DNA from: a virus
Reading direction: 5' to 3' (one strand)
Virus record (IMG/VR): IMGVR_UViG_3300042884_001120
Span: 62,001 to 126,000 of that record
Length of the DNA stretch: 64,000 nucleotides
Position 1 is the first letter of the stretch. The number at the start of each line of letters is the position of its first letter. Of the stretch, positions 7,955 through 17,074 are shown piece after piece. The translations under genes and the position numbers were made by a program. Below the pieces are notes generated by a model. The model made no database searches. It was not told where the DNA came from and saw nothing but the letters and a program-made list of their open reading frames with translations.

Positions 7955-9133
7955 TTGCACCTACTAGAAACATACGCCCTATCTACAGCAAGCAAGATAG
8001 GAAAGCCATATATACTTAAAAAATATTTTCCAATAGATGCGGAAAAATATATAACTATTCAAAATAGTAGCGGAATGCCCGGCAAATGTTATGATTTTTT
8101 TGAAGAAGTTGTTAAATTTTTAAAACCGTTACTGGATAGTAACAATTATAAAATAGTACAAATAGGAGACGAAAAAGATAGAAAAATATCCGAAGCCTTA
8201 GATTTAACTGGTAAAACTAATATAAATCAAACTGCACACGTAATATCAAGATCCTTACTTCATTTGGGTAATGATAGTTTCGCGGTTCATATGGCCAGTG
8301 CATTTGATGTCCCAACAGTTGCTCTTTATGGAATAACAACTCCAGAAATAGCTGGGCCATACTGGTCGAATAAAAAGATTAATTTATACTCAAATAAATT
8401 CAAGCCAAGCTTTAATCCAAATGAGTCTCCCAAAACTGTTAATAATATAAAAATAGAAGAAGTCGTTACCGCATGTGAACAACTACTATTTGGTAAAAAA
8501 TCTATAAATATAACCACTAATTATATTGGTTCTAGATATAATGATAGAATCATAGAAAGCATACCAAATCAAGTTATAAACAAAGAATTCTTTAAAGATA
8601 CTATCTTAAATCTAAGGTTTGACTATTTGGATGATGTAAGTGACCTTTCTAGTACTTTTTATAATTTATCGCAAAGAAGGTGTGCCATTGTTACTGATAA
8701 GGCCATAAATATAGAAAATTTAGAAAATGTAAAACAAAATATCGAAATAGTAATATACGATGTTAGTAAAGATGTTGATATTAGTTTTATAAAAAAACTA
8801 GAGAAGTTTGGCATAAATTATGTCTGTACAGTTGATAAAAGTTCTGTAAATGAGGATGTTATAGAAACAAGAAAATTTGAATTAATGGATTTTTGTAATA
8901 TTAATTTATATTTTTCTACTCCTGAAAACTTACCGTTAGAAATTAAAAATGAAACCCTATTTAAATCTAATAGAATTATTTTAAGCAATGGTAAAATCTA
9001 CAATAGTAGAAGTGCCCAGCTTAGCGATATACCGATTGTCGCGCCGAATGCGCCAATAAAATACTCTGATATTAAAGATAAAAAAGAGTTTTTAAAAGAT
9101 ATTGATTACTGTTTCTTATATACTGAAAATTAA
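7955..9133 (+). CDS. C-terminal half of GT9-like glycosyltransferase plus extra domain
   Basis: 392 aa from TTG at 7955 (Shine-Dalgarno-like GGAGGA at 7943-7948). Residues about 25-175 are the donor-binding half of a GT9 enzyme: ITIQNSSGMPGKCYDFF, KIVQIGDEKD, then HVISRSLLHLGNDSFAVHMASAFDVPTVALYG, the typical 'D.G..H.A.A...p.v.lfG' site. Residues about 200-390 carry an unrecognised alpha/beta region. With the last part of the preceding ORF it would rebuild a full GT-B fold. Whether it is made as a separate chain, by frameshift or bypass, or not at all, cannot be decided from sequence alone. Confidence 0.7.
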   Translation: MHLLETYALSTASKIGKPYILKKYFPIDAEKYITIQNSSGMPGKCYDFFEEVVKFLKPLLDSNNYKIVQIGDEKDRKISEALDLTGKTNINQTAHVISRSLLHLGNDSFAVHMASAFDVPTVALYGITTPEIAGPYWSNKKINLYSNKFKPSFNPNESPKTVNNIKIEEVVTACEQLLFGKKSINITTNYIGSRYNDRIIESIPNQVINKEFFKDTILNLRFDYLDDVSDLSSTFYNLSQRRCAIVTDKAINIENLENVKQNIEIVIYDVSKDVDISFIKKLEKFGINYVCTVDKSSVNEDVIETRKFELMDFCNINLYFSTPENLPLEIKNETLFKSNRIILSNGKIYNSRSAQLSDIPIVAPNAPIKYSDIKDKKEFLKDIDYCFLYTEN

Positions 9134-9170
9134 ACTTGACTTATTTAGAAATTTTTCAGAAAATATGTAA

Positions 9171-9992
9171 ATGGCAAGACAAAAGTTATCAAATACAGAA
9201 TCAATAGAAAAAGATTCCCCCCTCAATGTAGAGCTAGAAGCTCCTACACCTACTCGTTACCTAGACAAGGTAGACGGATTTTCTAGAGATAAAAATGGAT
9301 TTATACAATCTATAGAGTATGGGTTTAATCCAGATAATACAATTAATTGGCGTGGAATGATTAAGCCTGAACATCTAGTTCCTAACAGGGATTCCTTTAA
9401 AAATTCTCCAGACATAAATCTAAAGGAAATAGACGTATCAACACTTCCAGACAACAAGCTCCTGATTTTACTTGCTGGTATTAAAGAACTGGCGCAAATT
9501 CGTGGTTATGAAAACGTAGAATATGAGGTAATAGAGGCTCGTCCGGATTACGTTGCGGTAAAATGCACGATTAACTGGATAGGCAATTATGAAACCAGAA
9601 ATTCAAAAGTCAGTTTTTCTGCACTAGCGGATGCCCATTGGGATAATACACATAATTTTGCAAAAAACTTTTTAATGGCAATTGCTGAAAATAGAGCATT
9701 TGTTCGTGCTGTTAGAAATTTCTTAAAAATTAATATTGTTGGAAGTGACGAAATGGGTGGTAAGAATTCCCCAGTTTCGAATACTGAATACGAGCCATCT
9801 ACAGGCCCAGACCCAGTATCACTTTTGCAAAAAACAATGAATGATTATAATATATCATTCGATAAAATCAAAGATGGGGCAATAAAAAAGGGTATAGAAG
9901 GCGCAGAAACATGGTCATCCTGTGATGATATTCCCCCATTATCTATATTTACTATAGTTAGCGGAATAAAAAGTAAAAATAAGTTATCTTAA
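9171..9992 (+). CDS. Candidate single-strand annealing recombinase (Rad52/Erf-like, tentative)
   Basis: 273 aa. A central beta-rich region (EYEVIEARPDYVAVKCTINW) is followed by a helix with the signature FLMAIAENRAFVRAVRNFLKI, near residues 165-190. This matches the 'aEtrA..RA.R.alg' helix of phage Rad52/Erf/Sak-type annealing proteins and related repair factors. N- and C-termini are polar and low-complexity. A weak TTGACT box lies at 9136-9141 and the leader has no Shine-Dalgarno sequence. Assignment rests on one helix pattern only; a structure-aware profile search would settle it. Confidence 0.45.
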   Translation: MARQKLSNTESIEKDSPLNVELEAPTPTRYLDKVDGFSRDKNGFIQSIEYGFNPDNTINWRGMIKPEHLVPNRDSFKNSPDINLKEIDVSTLPDNKLLILLAGIKELAQIRGYENVEYEVIEARPDYVAVKCTINWIGNYETRNSKVSFSALADAHWDNTHNFAKNFLMAIAENRAFVRAVRNFLKINIVGSDEMGGKNSPVSNTEYEPSTGPDPVSLLQKTMNDYNISFDKIKDGAIKKGIEGAETWSSCDDIPPLSIFTIVSGIKSKNKLS

Positions 9993-10207
9993 TGAAATCC
10001 ACCGGAATTATTGTTCAGAACACTAATCCTACAAGTCAATTAGGAATATCTAAATTCGAAACTTGTTCATTTAGAACAGATAATAAAATTATTAAAAAAT
10101 CTTGCTGTTCAACAAATAATGTTTCTGGCTATAAGTGTAATTTAAGAAATATTTTTCCACTTTCGTATATACAGCATTGCGAAAAATGCGATAAGTATCA
10201 GCCTTAA
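9992..10207 (+). CDS. Small Cys-rich protein
   Basis: 71 aa, coupled to the preceding gene by a one-base TAATG overlap. Six Cys (near 26, 38, 39, 49, 63, 66), the last two as HCEKCDKY, suggest zinc binding. It ends exactly at the convergent junction with the minus-strand tail gene, overlapping its stop by four bases. No family recognised. Confidence 0.5.
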   Translation: MKSTGIIVQNTNPTSQLGISKFETCSFRTDNKIIKKSCCSTNNVSGYKCNLRNIFPLSYIQHCEKCDKYQP

Positions 10208-11067
10208 ATTAGCTTACCACCAAATCTTTGACCAAGAGTAGATACAGTGCTTTCACAATCTTTTTTACATGTTTCATTAAACCTACTTTCGTCTCCCCCA
10301 TCCCAATAAAATCTATCACAACATCTTGTTCCTATTTCTATAGAGCCATCAACAGAAACCAAAGTTGGCGTATTTCGCGAGAAACTTGAACCATAAAATG
10401 GTATTACCCCATAAGTTGAAAACTTGACGCCACCTAATACATTTATATTTCCCGCATATCCTGCGATTTTAGACGACATAGATAAGGATGAAGATTGTAA
10501 TAAAATAAATATTTTAGGCCAATATAATCTTTTGGCAAAAACTATATCAGACATATCTATTTTTATATAGCCACTTGCACCAACGAATGTATGAATTGGA
10601 CCAGCTGAGCATAAGACTCCTTCATTAACCCTTACAATTGAACTAGTTAGAATATTTGGAGATATAGATTTATCAATCTCTACTGTTTTTTGTGTAACAC
10701 CATTTATAACACCTTCTCTTTCTTTTCTTATTTTTTTTCTATAAGTATTTATAATTTTCGTATAGCCATTTAAATTAGCGTTATTACCAGACCCTCCAAG
10801 ATTTATATTAGCTAAACCAGCATTTGCGCCAATTATACCCCCCGTGTTCCCACCTCCTTCTATAAACTGAGTGAACGGATCATCACCACCAATAGACGAA
10901 GAACCAATACGTACTCTATAACTTCTAACGGTCCAATATAATTTTACCATCTCTCCCAATGTTAAACCAATTGGCCTATCGCTACCAGATCCAGTCAAAT
11001 AATTTCTTTCTGGTAACTCGTCAGGATTATATGGCAAATGGCCTAAAAAATTTACATTAAAGCTCAT
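10204..11067 (-). CDS. Tail-module structural protein, unknown
   Basis: 287 aa. Gly/Ser/Asn-rich middle (EGGGNTGGIIGANAGLANINLGGSGNN), then a beta-rich domain and a Cys-containing end (TRCCDRFYWDGG, CKKDCES). Last gene of the tail/adhesion operon; its start overlaps the upstream gene by 11 bases. The Gly-rich segment would fit a trimeric fibre or tip protein, but no domain is recognised. Confidence 0.5.
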   Translation of the reverse strand: MSFNVNFLGHLPYNPDELPERNYLTGSGSDRPIGLTLGEMVKLYWTVRSYRVRIGSSSIGGDDPFTQFIEGGGNTGGIIGANAGLANINLGGSGNNANLNGYTKIINTYRKKIRKEREGVINGVTQKTVEIDKSISPNILTSSIVRVNEGVLCSAGPIHTFVGASGYIKIDMSDIVFAKRLYWPKIFILLQSSSLSMSSKIAGYAGNINVLGGVKFSTYGVIPFYGSSFSRNTPTLVSVDGSIEIGTRCCDRFYWDGGDESRFNETCKKDCESTVSTLGQRFGGKLI

Positions 11068-11683
11068 TTACAGAATTTATAGAATTTAAATGATTTGAGC
11101 CACCTAAATATGGACTTGGAAAAATAATTGGCACCCCACTCATCATGGAGGCCAATAAGATTATGTCTGTACTTAATATTTGAACAGGGGAAAAAGATGC
11201 TCCATCTGTTGGTAGTGGTTTTGTGCCGCCATTTTTATTCGTATCATCGCTTCTATAACCAATTAATGAGTAACATTTAATTTGACGTTTTCCATCTACT
11301 AGTTTTTTTACTCTGCCACTAGAATCAAACTCGTCTGTTGGGTTTATCCAGAACATATCTGGATAACTTTTCCATAAATTTGGATTATTCTGATTTACAT
11401 TTCCAGCCTCTGCTCCAACCGTTGTACACTTAATCTCGGCACCACTTACTTGAAGATTAGGTAATATTGTAAAATCTATATATATTTTTTGATTTGCCTC
11501 AAATGCTAATTTCTGATTTAAGCCCTTTATTGGTATAAAACTGCCAGTATTATAGCTAAAAGTAGAAAAACAAACACCATTGCTAACCATATAACCACTA
11601 CCCTCTCCAGTCCAAGGAACTATTTCAAATGGAATGTTTCTAGCTTCTTCTTGTGGAGTACTTTTTCTTCTAAAATAAGACAT
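11057..11683 (-). CDS. Tail-module protein, unknown
   Basis: 208 aa from the ATG at 11683 (MSYFRRKSTPQEEARN); the longer frame back to 11785 would run into the upstream giant gene (stop at 11697). Predicted beta-rich (IDFTILPNLQVSGAEIKCTT, GKRQIKCYSLIGYRSDD). Sits between two adhesion proteins. No homology recognised; probably a virion tip or fibre component by position. Confidence 0.55.
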   Translation of the reverse strand: MSYFRRKSTPQEEARNIPFEIVPWTGEGSGYMVSNGVCFSTFSYNTGSFIPIKGLNQKLAFEANQKIYIDFTILPNLQVSGAEIKCTTVGAEAGNVNQNNPNLWKSYPDMFWINPTDEFDSSGRVKKLVDGKRQIKCYSLIGYRSDDTNKNGGTKPLPTDGASFSPVQILSTDIILLASMMSGVPIIFPSPYLGGSNHLNSINSVNEL

Positions 11684-11696
11684 AATAATATATAAA

Positions 11697-14600
11697 TTAT
11701 AAATTTTTAATACCAAGTAATCTAAATGTAATACCAGTACCAGAAGGCCCAAAGTTCTTACCGCTAATAACGATATCCGCCACATCTATCTGCTCATTAT
11801 CTAAAGTATTTAAAATATTAGAGTAAAAAGATCTAAGCTGAATTACAGAAGAATTATTACCTATCGAGTTAGATTGTATAGAGTTATAGTAATTTAGCCC
11901 ACTTAAAAGATTATTATCCCTATATGAAATAATATTAAAGTTCATTCCAGTTTCTATATCCCAAACACCAGTAAAGGATCTTACTCCGGTAAATTTATTA
12001 ATATATCCTGTTATTGCACCAGAAGCGTATCCAGTATAATAACCTGTTGAAGCAAACGATACAGATGCCATTCCTGAAAAATTACTAGATGGAGACATTT
12101 GTAAATAAGAAGTTTTACCGCCAATTAATGTAGGATTTGGGATATTAATACCTGAGGTATTTGATGTTAAAGTAATAGAATTTCCAGAATCCCCAATAGC
12201 TATTGAAGTTAAAATTATTCCACTAGGCCCAAAAGCTGATCCAGTGCATAGAAAAACTCCCGAATTATTATTGATAATATCAACTAAGGCAGCTCTGGTA
12301 TTAAAAAAATCTGGTGCCAAATAATTTAAAGTATCATCATTATATGATATACTCTTATTATTAATAGATATAAAATCAAAATTATTTAATTTAGTATTAT
12401 CAATATAAACAACTCCAGTAGATTGCTGAAGCCCAGTTATTAATGGGTAATATGGATAATTATTATTATCAATATAATATCCACTTCCAGTAGCCATAAA
12501 TGATTGATTGTAATATCCATCATTGGAAAGGCCTCCTGTAATACCAGTTAGATAAAAATATCCAGTTACTCCAGTTTCACTATAACTCACTCCAGTTAAT
12601 AATCCAGTAAATTGTCCACTGGTTTTACCTGTTACATAAATATTATTATTTGAAAATAAACCACCAAGTGAGGTCGCCTTATCCACAATTGATTTTTTTA
12701 TAATAGTTTCCTCCGTAGAAAAAATACCACTTCCAGTAATATTTTTTGTATAAGTTTTGTCAAAAACCACTTCTTTAGTTCCAGTGTCGTAAAAATAATA
12801 ACCATCAAAAGTATGCGATAATAAGCCAGTTCCAGTAAAATTTCTAGTCAAAAATCCCGTAATATTACCAATATACTTACCGCTTCTATTTAGAAACTTT
12901 ACATTCCCTTCATTTACTGTTGGAATATATTGAATTTCTTCATTATAAGCTCTATAAACACCACTCATAGAGTCTCCACTAATAGTATAGTTATAATCTC
13001 CACTAAAAATAAGTGGTACAATATCACCTATATTAACAGTATAATCAGCACCTATTAAACATGATGACTGTCCAGAATGAGTGGTGATTCCAGTTTTTAA
13101 AGCGGAAAATAAATTTAAATTTTTGAAATAAACTTCATTTTTAGGTATTGAATAACTTTCCCTTCCTGCTGGTATTACGCCACTGAAATTTCTTGCAACT
13201 ATTCTATATCTATCAAAATTCAAATTAGTAATATCATATCCACTATTTGATAACCAGCAATTTAAATATTGTCCAGTTGGATCTAATACCCATCCAGTTC
13301 TAATATAAGATAAATATACATCTTCACTTTTTCCCTTATCTCCAATATTATCTGCCGTTACTCCCGAGCATAAATAACAATTGGTATCTGGAAAACTATA
13401 TTTAATAGCTATCGTAGGAACGTTTCCCTTGGAACACGCTTCCGAATCTTGTACTAAATTTAATTTTAATTTTTCAGACCATTTTGCGCAAGGGTCAACC
13501 AGATCGCTCCCACTGCACCCATTTACTCCAATTGGCCAACCAGTTGGGGTTTCAACTTTTATATCTCTAGATACTTGAATGGGCCCTCCACACTCTGGTT
13601 TAAGGTTTAGTGTTGATAATTGCGTTAAATCTAAAATAGTTTTAAAACCACCACTTATAGGATTTTCCACAAGAGTAATTTCTTCATTAGTAAAGTCTTG
13701 ATCTAATGACGCCATGCCTTGTCCAGAAGACAAGAAGTTATCATTTTGCATGTTTAATTTAATCGTGTCACCCTTTCCTGTAAGAAGTTTATACAATCCA
13801 CTTCTACGATCCAGTACTGCCCACCTACCATCAAGAGATCTCATAGCATTTGTTTGGCCCTGTATTTCTATAACATCTGGAATTAAGTAATCAAAACCAT
13901 TTTTTATGCTTTTTGTATAAGTTTCAGAATACTGTGGACTCCTATCCACTAAACTAAGACTGAAATTAAAACCTGATATATAATTTCTAAGAGATTTAAA
14001 TCTAATGATATTATTGTAATCTTCCTTGCCACTGTATTCTATACCAGTTAGTTTTTCGAATTGCATTAAACTTCCAGTTATATAAATCCCACTTGACTGC
14101 CCAGACAAACATTCATATGGATACCACACTGGGTAAGATCTTCCTAACCTATTATTAAGTGCGGAATTTAAACTGTCAATGCTATTAAAATCGTTTGGAT
14201 AAAATAATGAAAATCCAGTTGTTGGATAAATTGGATTATTATTTAAATGATAAGCTTTATACAAACCAGTATAGTCATAAGTATATAAAGAAAAAGACAA
14301 ACTGTCACCACTAATGAAATTGTTATATTTAATTTCACCAGTTCTAGTTGCAAAAAAATCAGTAATTGAAGAATTCTGTGTTACAGTATTTTGAGAAGCC
14401 GCACCATCGAAACCTTTAAAGAACGGATCACTTTTAAATCCAGATTTAAGTCCAGATATGTATTGATCATATGCAGTACCAGAAAGTGCTCCAGTATAAC
14501 ATATAACAATATCTTCAGGTGTCTCAATATCACCACACTCCGTAGGTTTAATACAGTAACCAGAATACGATGTAAAACTAATGCCAGTTGATTGCGAAAG

Positions 14601-16184
14601 AGATGGTATCTTTAAACTTTTTAAATAATTTAGTTTATTTTGTTCTTCATACCCACTATTAACTACTATATTATCAAAAGTAATTTTTTGAACAAGTTCT
14701 ACGGCATAAGAAAAAACATTCTTAGATAAACCTGACATATTAACACCCGTAGAAACATCATAAGCAGCCCAAATTTTATCATCCGCTGACAGTACTGAAT
14801 AAGTTGGCGGCTTAAAATTTAAATTTTTTACTTTAACACCTTGCCTAACTAGCTGTTGTGGAGAGAAAGTATCTTTAATTTTAAAATTTGTACTATAAAA
14901 ATCTTCATAAAAATAATCTGACACAATAACACCAGCATCTCCAGTAGCGATCCCAGTATAATTAAATTTTGCAAATTCTCCACTATTTTCTAACCAAGAA
15001 TCTCCACTTTTATATAGCCATAAATTTTTATATACCTCTATTGCCGTGTCAGTTGGATAGCTATACCTATCATCGTTTTGATATAATATATTACGACCAG
15101 ATCCATTATTATATATAGTAGATACTTGCAATGGTGAAATTGTTTTATTCCATATAGCAACTTCATCTACTAATCCACTAAATGGATTAAACATAATGTC
15201 TCCACTAACAAAACCGCCAAGACCGAATCCAGTAAATAGTCTATCAAATGTACTTGAATAAGAACCGGCCAAACTACCATTCCAGTACAATTTCATGCCA
15301 ACATTTTGCTGCGATGTTAACACAACATGATTCCATCTATTTGGTAGCCAAGGTTGATATTGTGCAATATTAGCACTCTCCACCCCATCATATACCCAAC
15401 CACCTAATCCAGTATTATCTTTATCAGCTAAAACTAGCGCCTGATTTCTTCCAGTTATTCCAGTTCCAGATATGGTACCAAGCGTCCAAATACAAGAAAG
15501 TTGATCAATGCCGCTCATGTTATAAGCATTAAACCAACAAGAAATAGAGTAATTATTTGGACCAACAACTATTCCAGTAGAGTTAAGGTAGTTAAGTCTG
15601 GAGTCTGAAACAAAAGCTGCGGCAGCGTTATTAATTCCACTTGCAGACCCGACAAAGCCTGATTGTAATAAAGTATTATTTTGCCCATTAATGCTATTGG
15701 GCCTATTTCCGGCAAATTGATTTAGTTTCCAATAAGCAATCAAATCATTAGTTAAAAATCCACTATATATCCCACTTCCACTTCCAATAGTTTGACCAAG
15801 AGAAACTATAGCTCGATTATATTCAGAACCTATAGACCCATTATTAGTAGCTATAATTAAGTTATTTCTTAAAAAATCTCCAGAACCAGAGGTGTAAGTA
15901 GAAATAAATTCAAATTCATCAATAAAATCTAAATTGGTAGTATTAAATACCTCGAAGGCATATTGCCATGTAGGAGTTGGCGTTGGGGTTGGGGTCGGCG
16001 TGGGGGTTGGGGTAGAAGTTGGGGTTGGTGTAGGCTCAGTAACATCCACTAAAATAGCTAAATTATAAGTGTTACCAGCCGAAATACCACTAGCCAATCT
16101 TCCAGTAACTAAATTCGGGACATAGTTCTCCAAAGAGTCGCCAGAACCCCAAGCATATAGATATCCAGTTTGATTAGTTGCCAT
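11697..16184 (-). CDS. Giant tail adhesion protein: RCC1-like start, Pro-Thr linker, LamG domain
   Basis: 1495 aa. Residues 1-50 carry an RCC1-type blade fragment (GYLYAWGSGDSL, ISAGNTYNLAILVD). Residues 51-72 are a PTPTPT linker. About 145-365 form a concanavalin-like LamG domain: LIAYWKLN, a helical pause, RWNHVVLTSQQ, MKLYWNGSLAGSY and LVDEVAIWNKTIS are the standard LamG strands. The rest is a long series of short strands punctuated by SG and TG turns (for example ITGFLTRNFTGTGLL), likely a beta-helical shaft. Expected to be a host-binding fibre or tip protein binding glycans. Preceded by a GTGTAA motif and, unusually here, a Shine-Dalgarno (AAAAGGAATAAT). Confidence 0.75.
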   Translation of the reverse strand: MATNQTGYLYAWGSGDSLENYVPNLVTGRLASGISAGNTYNLAILVDVTEPTPTPTSTPTPTPTPTPTPTPTWQYAFEVFNTTNLDFIDEFEFISTYTSGSGDFLRNNLIIATNNGSIGSEYNRAIVSLGQTIGSGSGIYSGFLTNDLIAYWKLNQFAGNRPNSINGQNNTLLQSGFVGSASGINNAAAAFVSDSRLNYLNSTGIVVGPNNYSISCWFNAYNMSGIDQLSCIWTLGTISGTGITGRNQALVLADKDNTGLGGWVYDGVESANIAQYQPWLPNRWNHVVLTSQQNVGMKLYWNGSLAGSYSSTFDRLFTGFGLGGFVSGDIMFNPFSGLVDEVAIWNKTISPLQVSTIYNNGSGRNILYQNDDRYSYPTDTAIEVYKNLWLYKSGDSWLENSGEFAKFNYTGIATGDAGVIVSDYFYEDFYSTNFKIKDTFSPQQLVRQGVKVKNLNFKPPTYSVLSADDKIWAAYDVSTGVNMSGLSKNVFSYAVELVQKITFDNIVVNSGYEEQNKLNYLKSLKIPSLSQSTGISFTSYSGYCIKPTECGDIETPEDIVICYTGALSGTAYDQYISGLKSGFKSDPFFKGFDGAASQNTVTQNSSITDFFATRTGEIKYNNFISGDSLSFSLYTYDYTGLYKAYHLNNNPIYPTTGFSLFYPNDFNSIDSLNSALNNRLGRSYPVWYPYECLSGQSSGIYITGSLMQFEKLTGIEYSGKEDYNNIIRFKSLRNYISGFNFSLSLVDRSPQYSETYTKSIKNGFDYLIPDVIEIQGQTNAMRSLDGRWAVLDRRSGLYKLLTGKGDTIKLNMQNDNFLSSGQGMASLDQDFTNEEITLVENPISGGFKTILDLTQLSTLNLKPECGGPIQVSRDIKVETPTGWPIGVNGCSGSDLVDPCAKWSEKLKLNLVQDSEACSKGNVPTIAIKYSFPDTNCYLCSGVTADNIGDKGKSEDVYLSYIRTGWVLDPTGQYLNCWLSNSGYDITNLNFDRYRIVARNFSGVIPAGRESYSIPKNEVYFKNLNLFSALKTGITTHSGQSSCLIGADYTVNIGDIVPLIFSGDYNYTISGDSMSGVYRAYNEEIQYIPTVNEGNVKFLNRSGKYIGNITGFLTRNFTGTGLLSHTFDGYYFYDTGTKEVVFDKTYTKNITGSGIFSTEETIIKKSIVDKATSLGGLFSNNNIYVTGKTSGQFTGLLTGVSYSETGVTGYFYLTGITGGLSNDGYYNQSFMATGSGYYIDNNNYPYYPLITGLQQSTGVVYIDNTKLNNFDFISINNKSISYNDDTLNYLAPDFFNTRAALVDIINNNSGVFLCTGSAFGPSGIILTSIAIGDSGNSITLTSNTSGINIPNPTLIGGKTSYLQMSPSSNFSGMASVSFASTGYYTGYASGAITGYINKFTGVRSFTGVWDIETGMNFNIISYRDNNLLSGLNYYNSIQSNSIGNNSSVIQLRSFYSNILNTLDNEQIDVADIVISGKNFGPSGTGITFRLLGIKNL

Positions 16185-16207
16185 ATTATTCCTTTTGCCT
16201 TATAATA

Positions 16208-16214
16208 TTACACT
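16208..16214 (-). promoter_or_regulatory. GTGTAA late-promoter motif
   Basis: Minus strand AGTGTAATATTATAAGG, 30 bases before the ATG at 16184. Confidence 0.55.
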
Positions 16215-16243
16215 TGATATATTATTTTTTTAAATTTATATGA

Positions 16244-17071
16244 TTAATAATCATAGTAATAAATGCCCAAACACGGCGGTATTGGCTTTGGAGGAGAACC
16301 GCTAGATTGTGGCGTACTAGTTAATAATAAGCCATGTGGATAATTTATATCAATATCCCTTACTCCAGTTAAACCTGTTGGGAACGGGTTTGGGAAAAGG
16401 CCTTCCTCACCACCCCATATCTGAATACCTGAACCTGCTCCACTATGAAAAGTAACTGTACAGTAATCATCTGCATAGATATCATAAATATCTGCTAAAA
16501 CTGTTGGAAAACTTAATTGACCATAGCTATCGTCTCCCCATCCAGTAATAGTATTATCATTTAACAATGCCACCGCGTGTGTCCATCCAGCCGAGATTTT
16601 TTTTACGCCAGTTAATGAATCACCTCCATATACTCGATTATAATAATCTATTCCCCATCCAGTTATTTTATTTTGTAATGTAATTGCCAATCCGTAGTAT
16701 GAATTTACTGATATAGATTTTATTCCAGTTAGCTTCGGTACAATTTTTTCAGAATACATTTGCCCACAACCAGTTACAGTACTATTGCTATCTAGAATGT
16801 AAGTAGTGTATTGATCCACCGCTATATCAACAGCTGGATAACTAAAATTTGGAATATTTTTTTGTCCAAAATCTGAATCTCCAGTTCCCCAAGCCAGTAC
16901 TTGTCCATTGTCAGTAAGCGCAATAGCGTGTTCTATTCCAGCGGCCACTTTTTTTACATTGTATAGCCCACTAGCAAAATTAAATTTTTCTATAAATTTA
17001 CCTCCGTTTGGTAAATCCAAAGTCTTATTGCTATTATTTCCCCAACCTATTGCTTGTGTTGTTATAATCAT
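16244..17071 (-). CDS. RCC1-like beta-propeller tail protein
   Basis: 275 aa made of about five RCC1-type repeats: a turn ending IGWGNNS, KKVAAGIEHAIALTDNGQVLAWGTGD, then DIAVDQYTTYILDSN, KISAGWTHAVALLNDNTITGWGDD and DDYCTVTFHSGAG. The motif 'vaaG..H..al...g.v..WG' identifies the regulator-of-chromosome-condensation blade. It ends in a short Pro-rich tail (SGSPPKPIPP). A further blade fragment starts the next gene downstream, so the pair looks like a duplicated or split propeller. Probably a virion-exposed receptor or glycan-binding module; RCC1 blades in phage tails are uncommon. Confidence 0.75.
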   Translation of the reverse strand: MIITTQAIGWGNNSNKTLDLPNGGKFIEKFNFASGLYNVKKVAAGIEHAIALTDNGQVLAWGTGDSDFGQKNIPNFSYPAVDIAVDQYTTYILDSNSTVTGCGQMYSEKIVPKLTGIKSISVNSYYGLAITLQNKITGWGIDYYNRVYGGDSLTGVKKISAGWTHAVALLNDNTITGWGDDSYGQLSFPTVLADIYDIYADDYCTVTFHSGAGSGIQIWGGEEGLFPNPFPTGLTGVRDIDINYPHGLLLTSTPQSSGSPPKPIPPCLGIYYYDY

Positions 17072-17074
17072 ATA

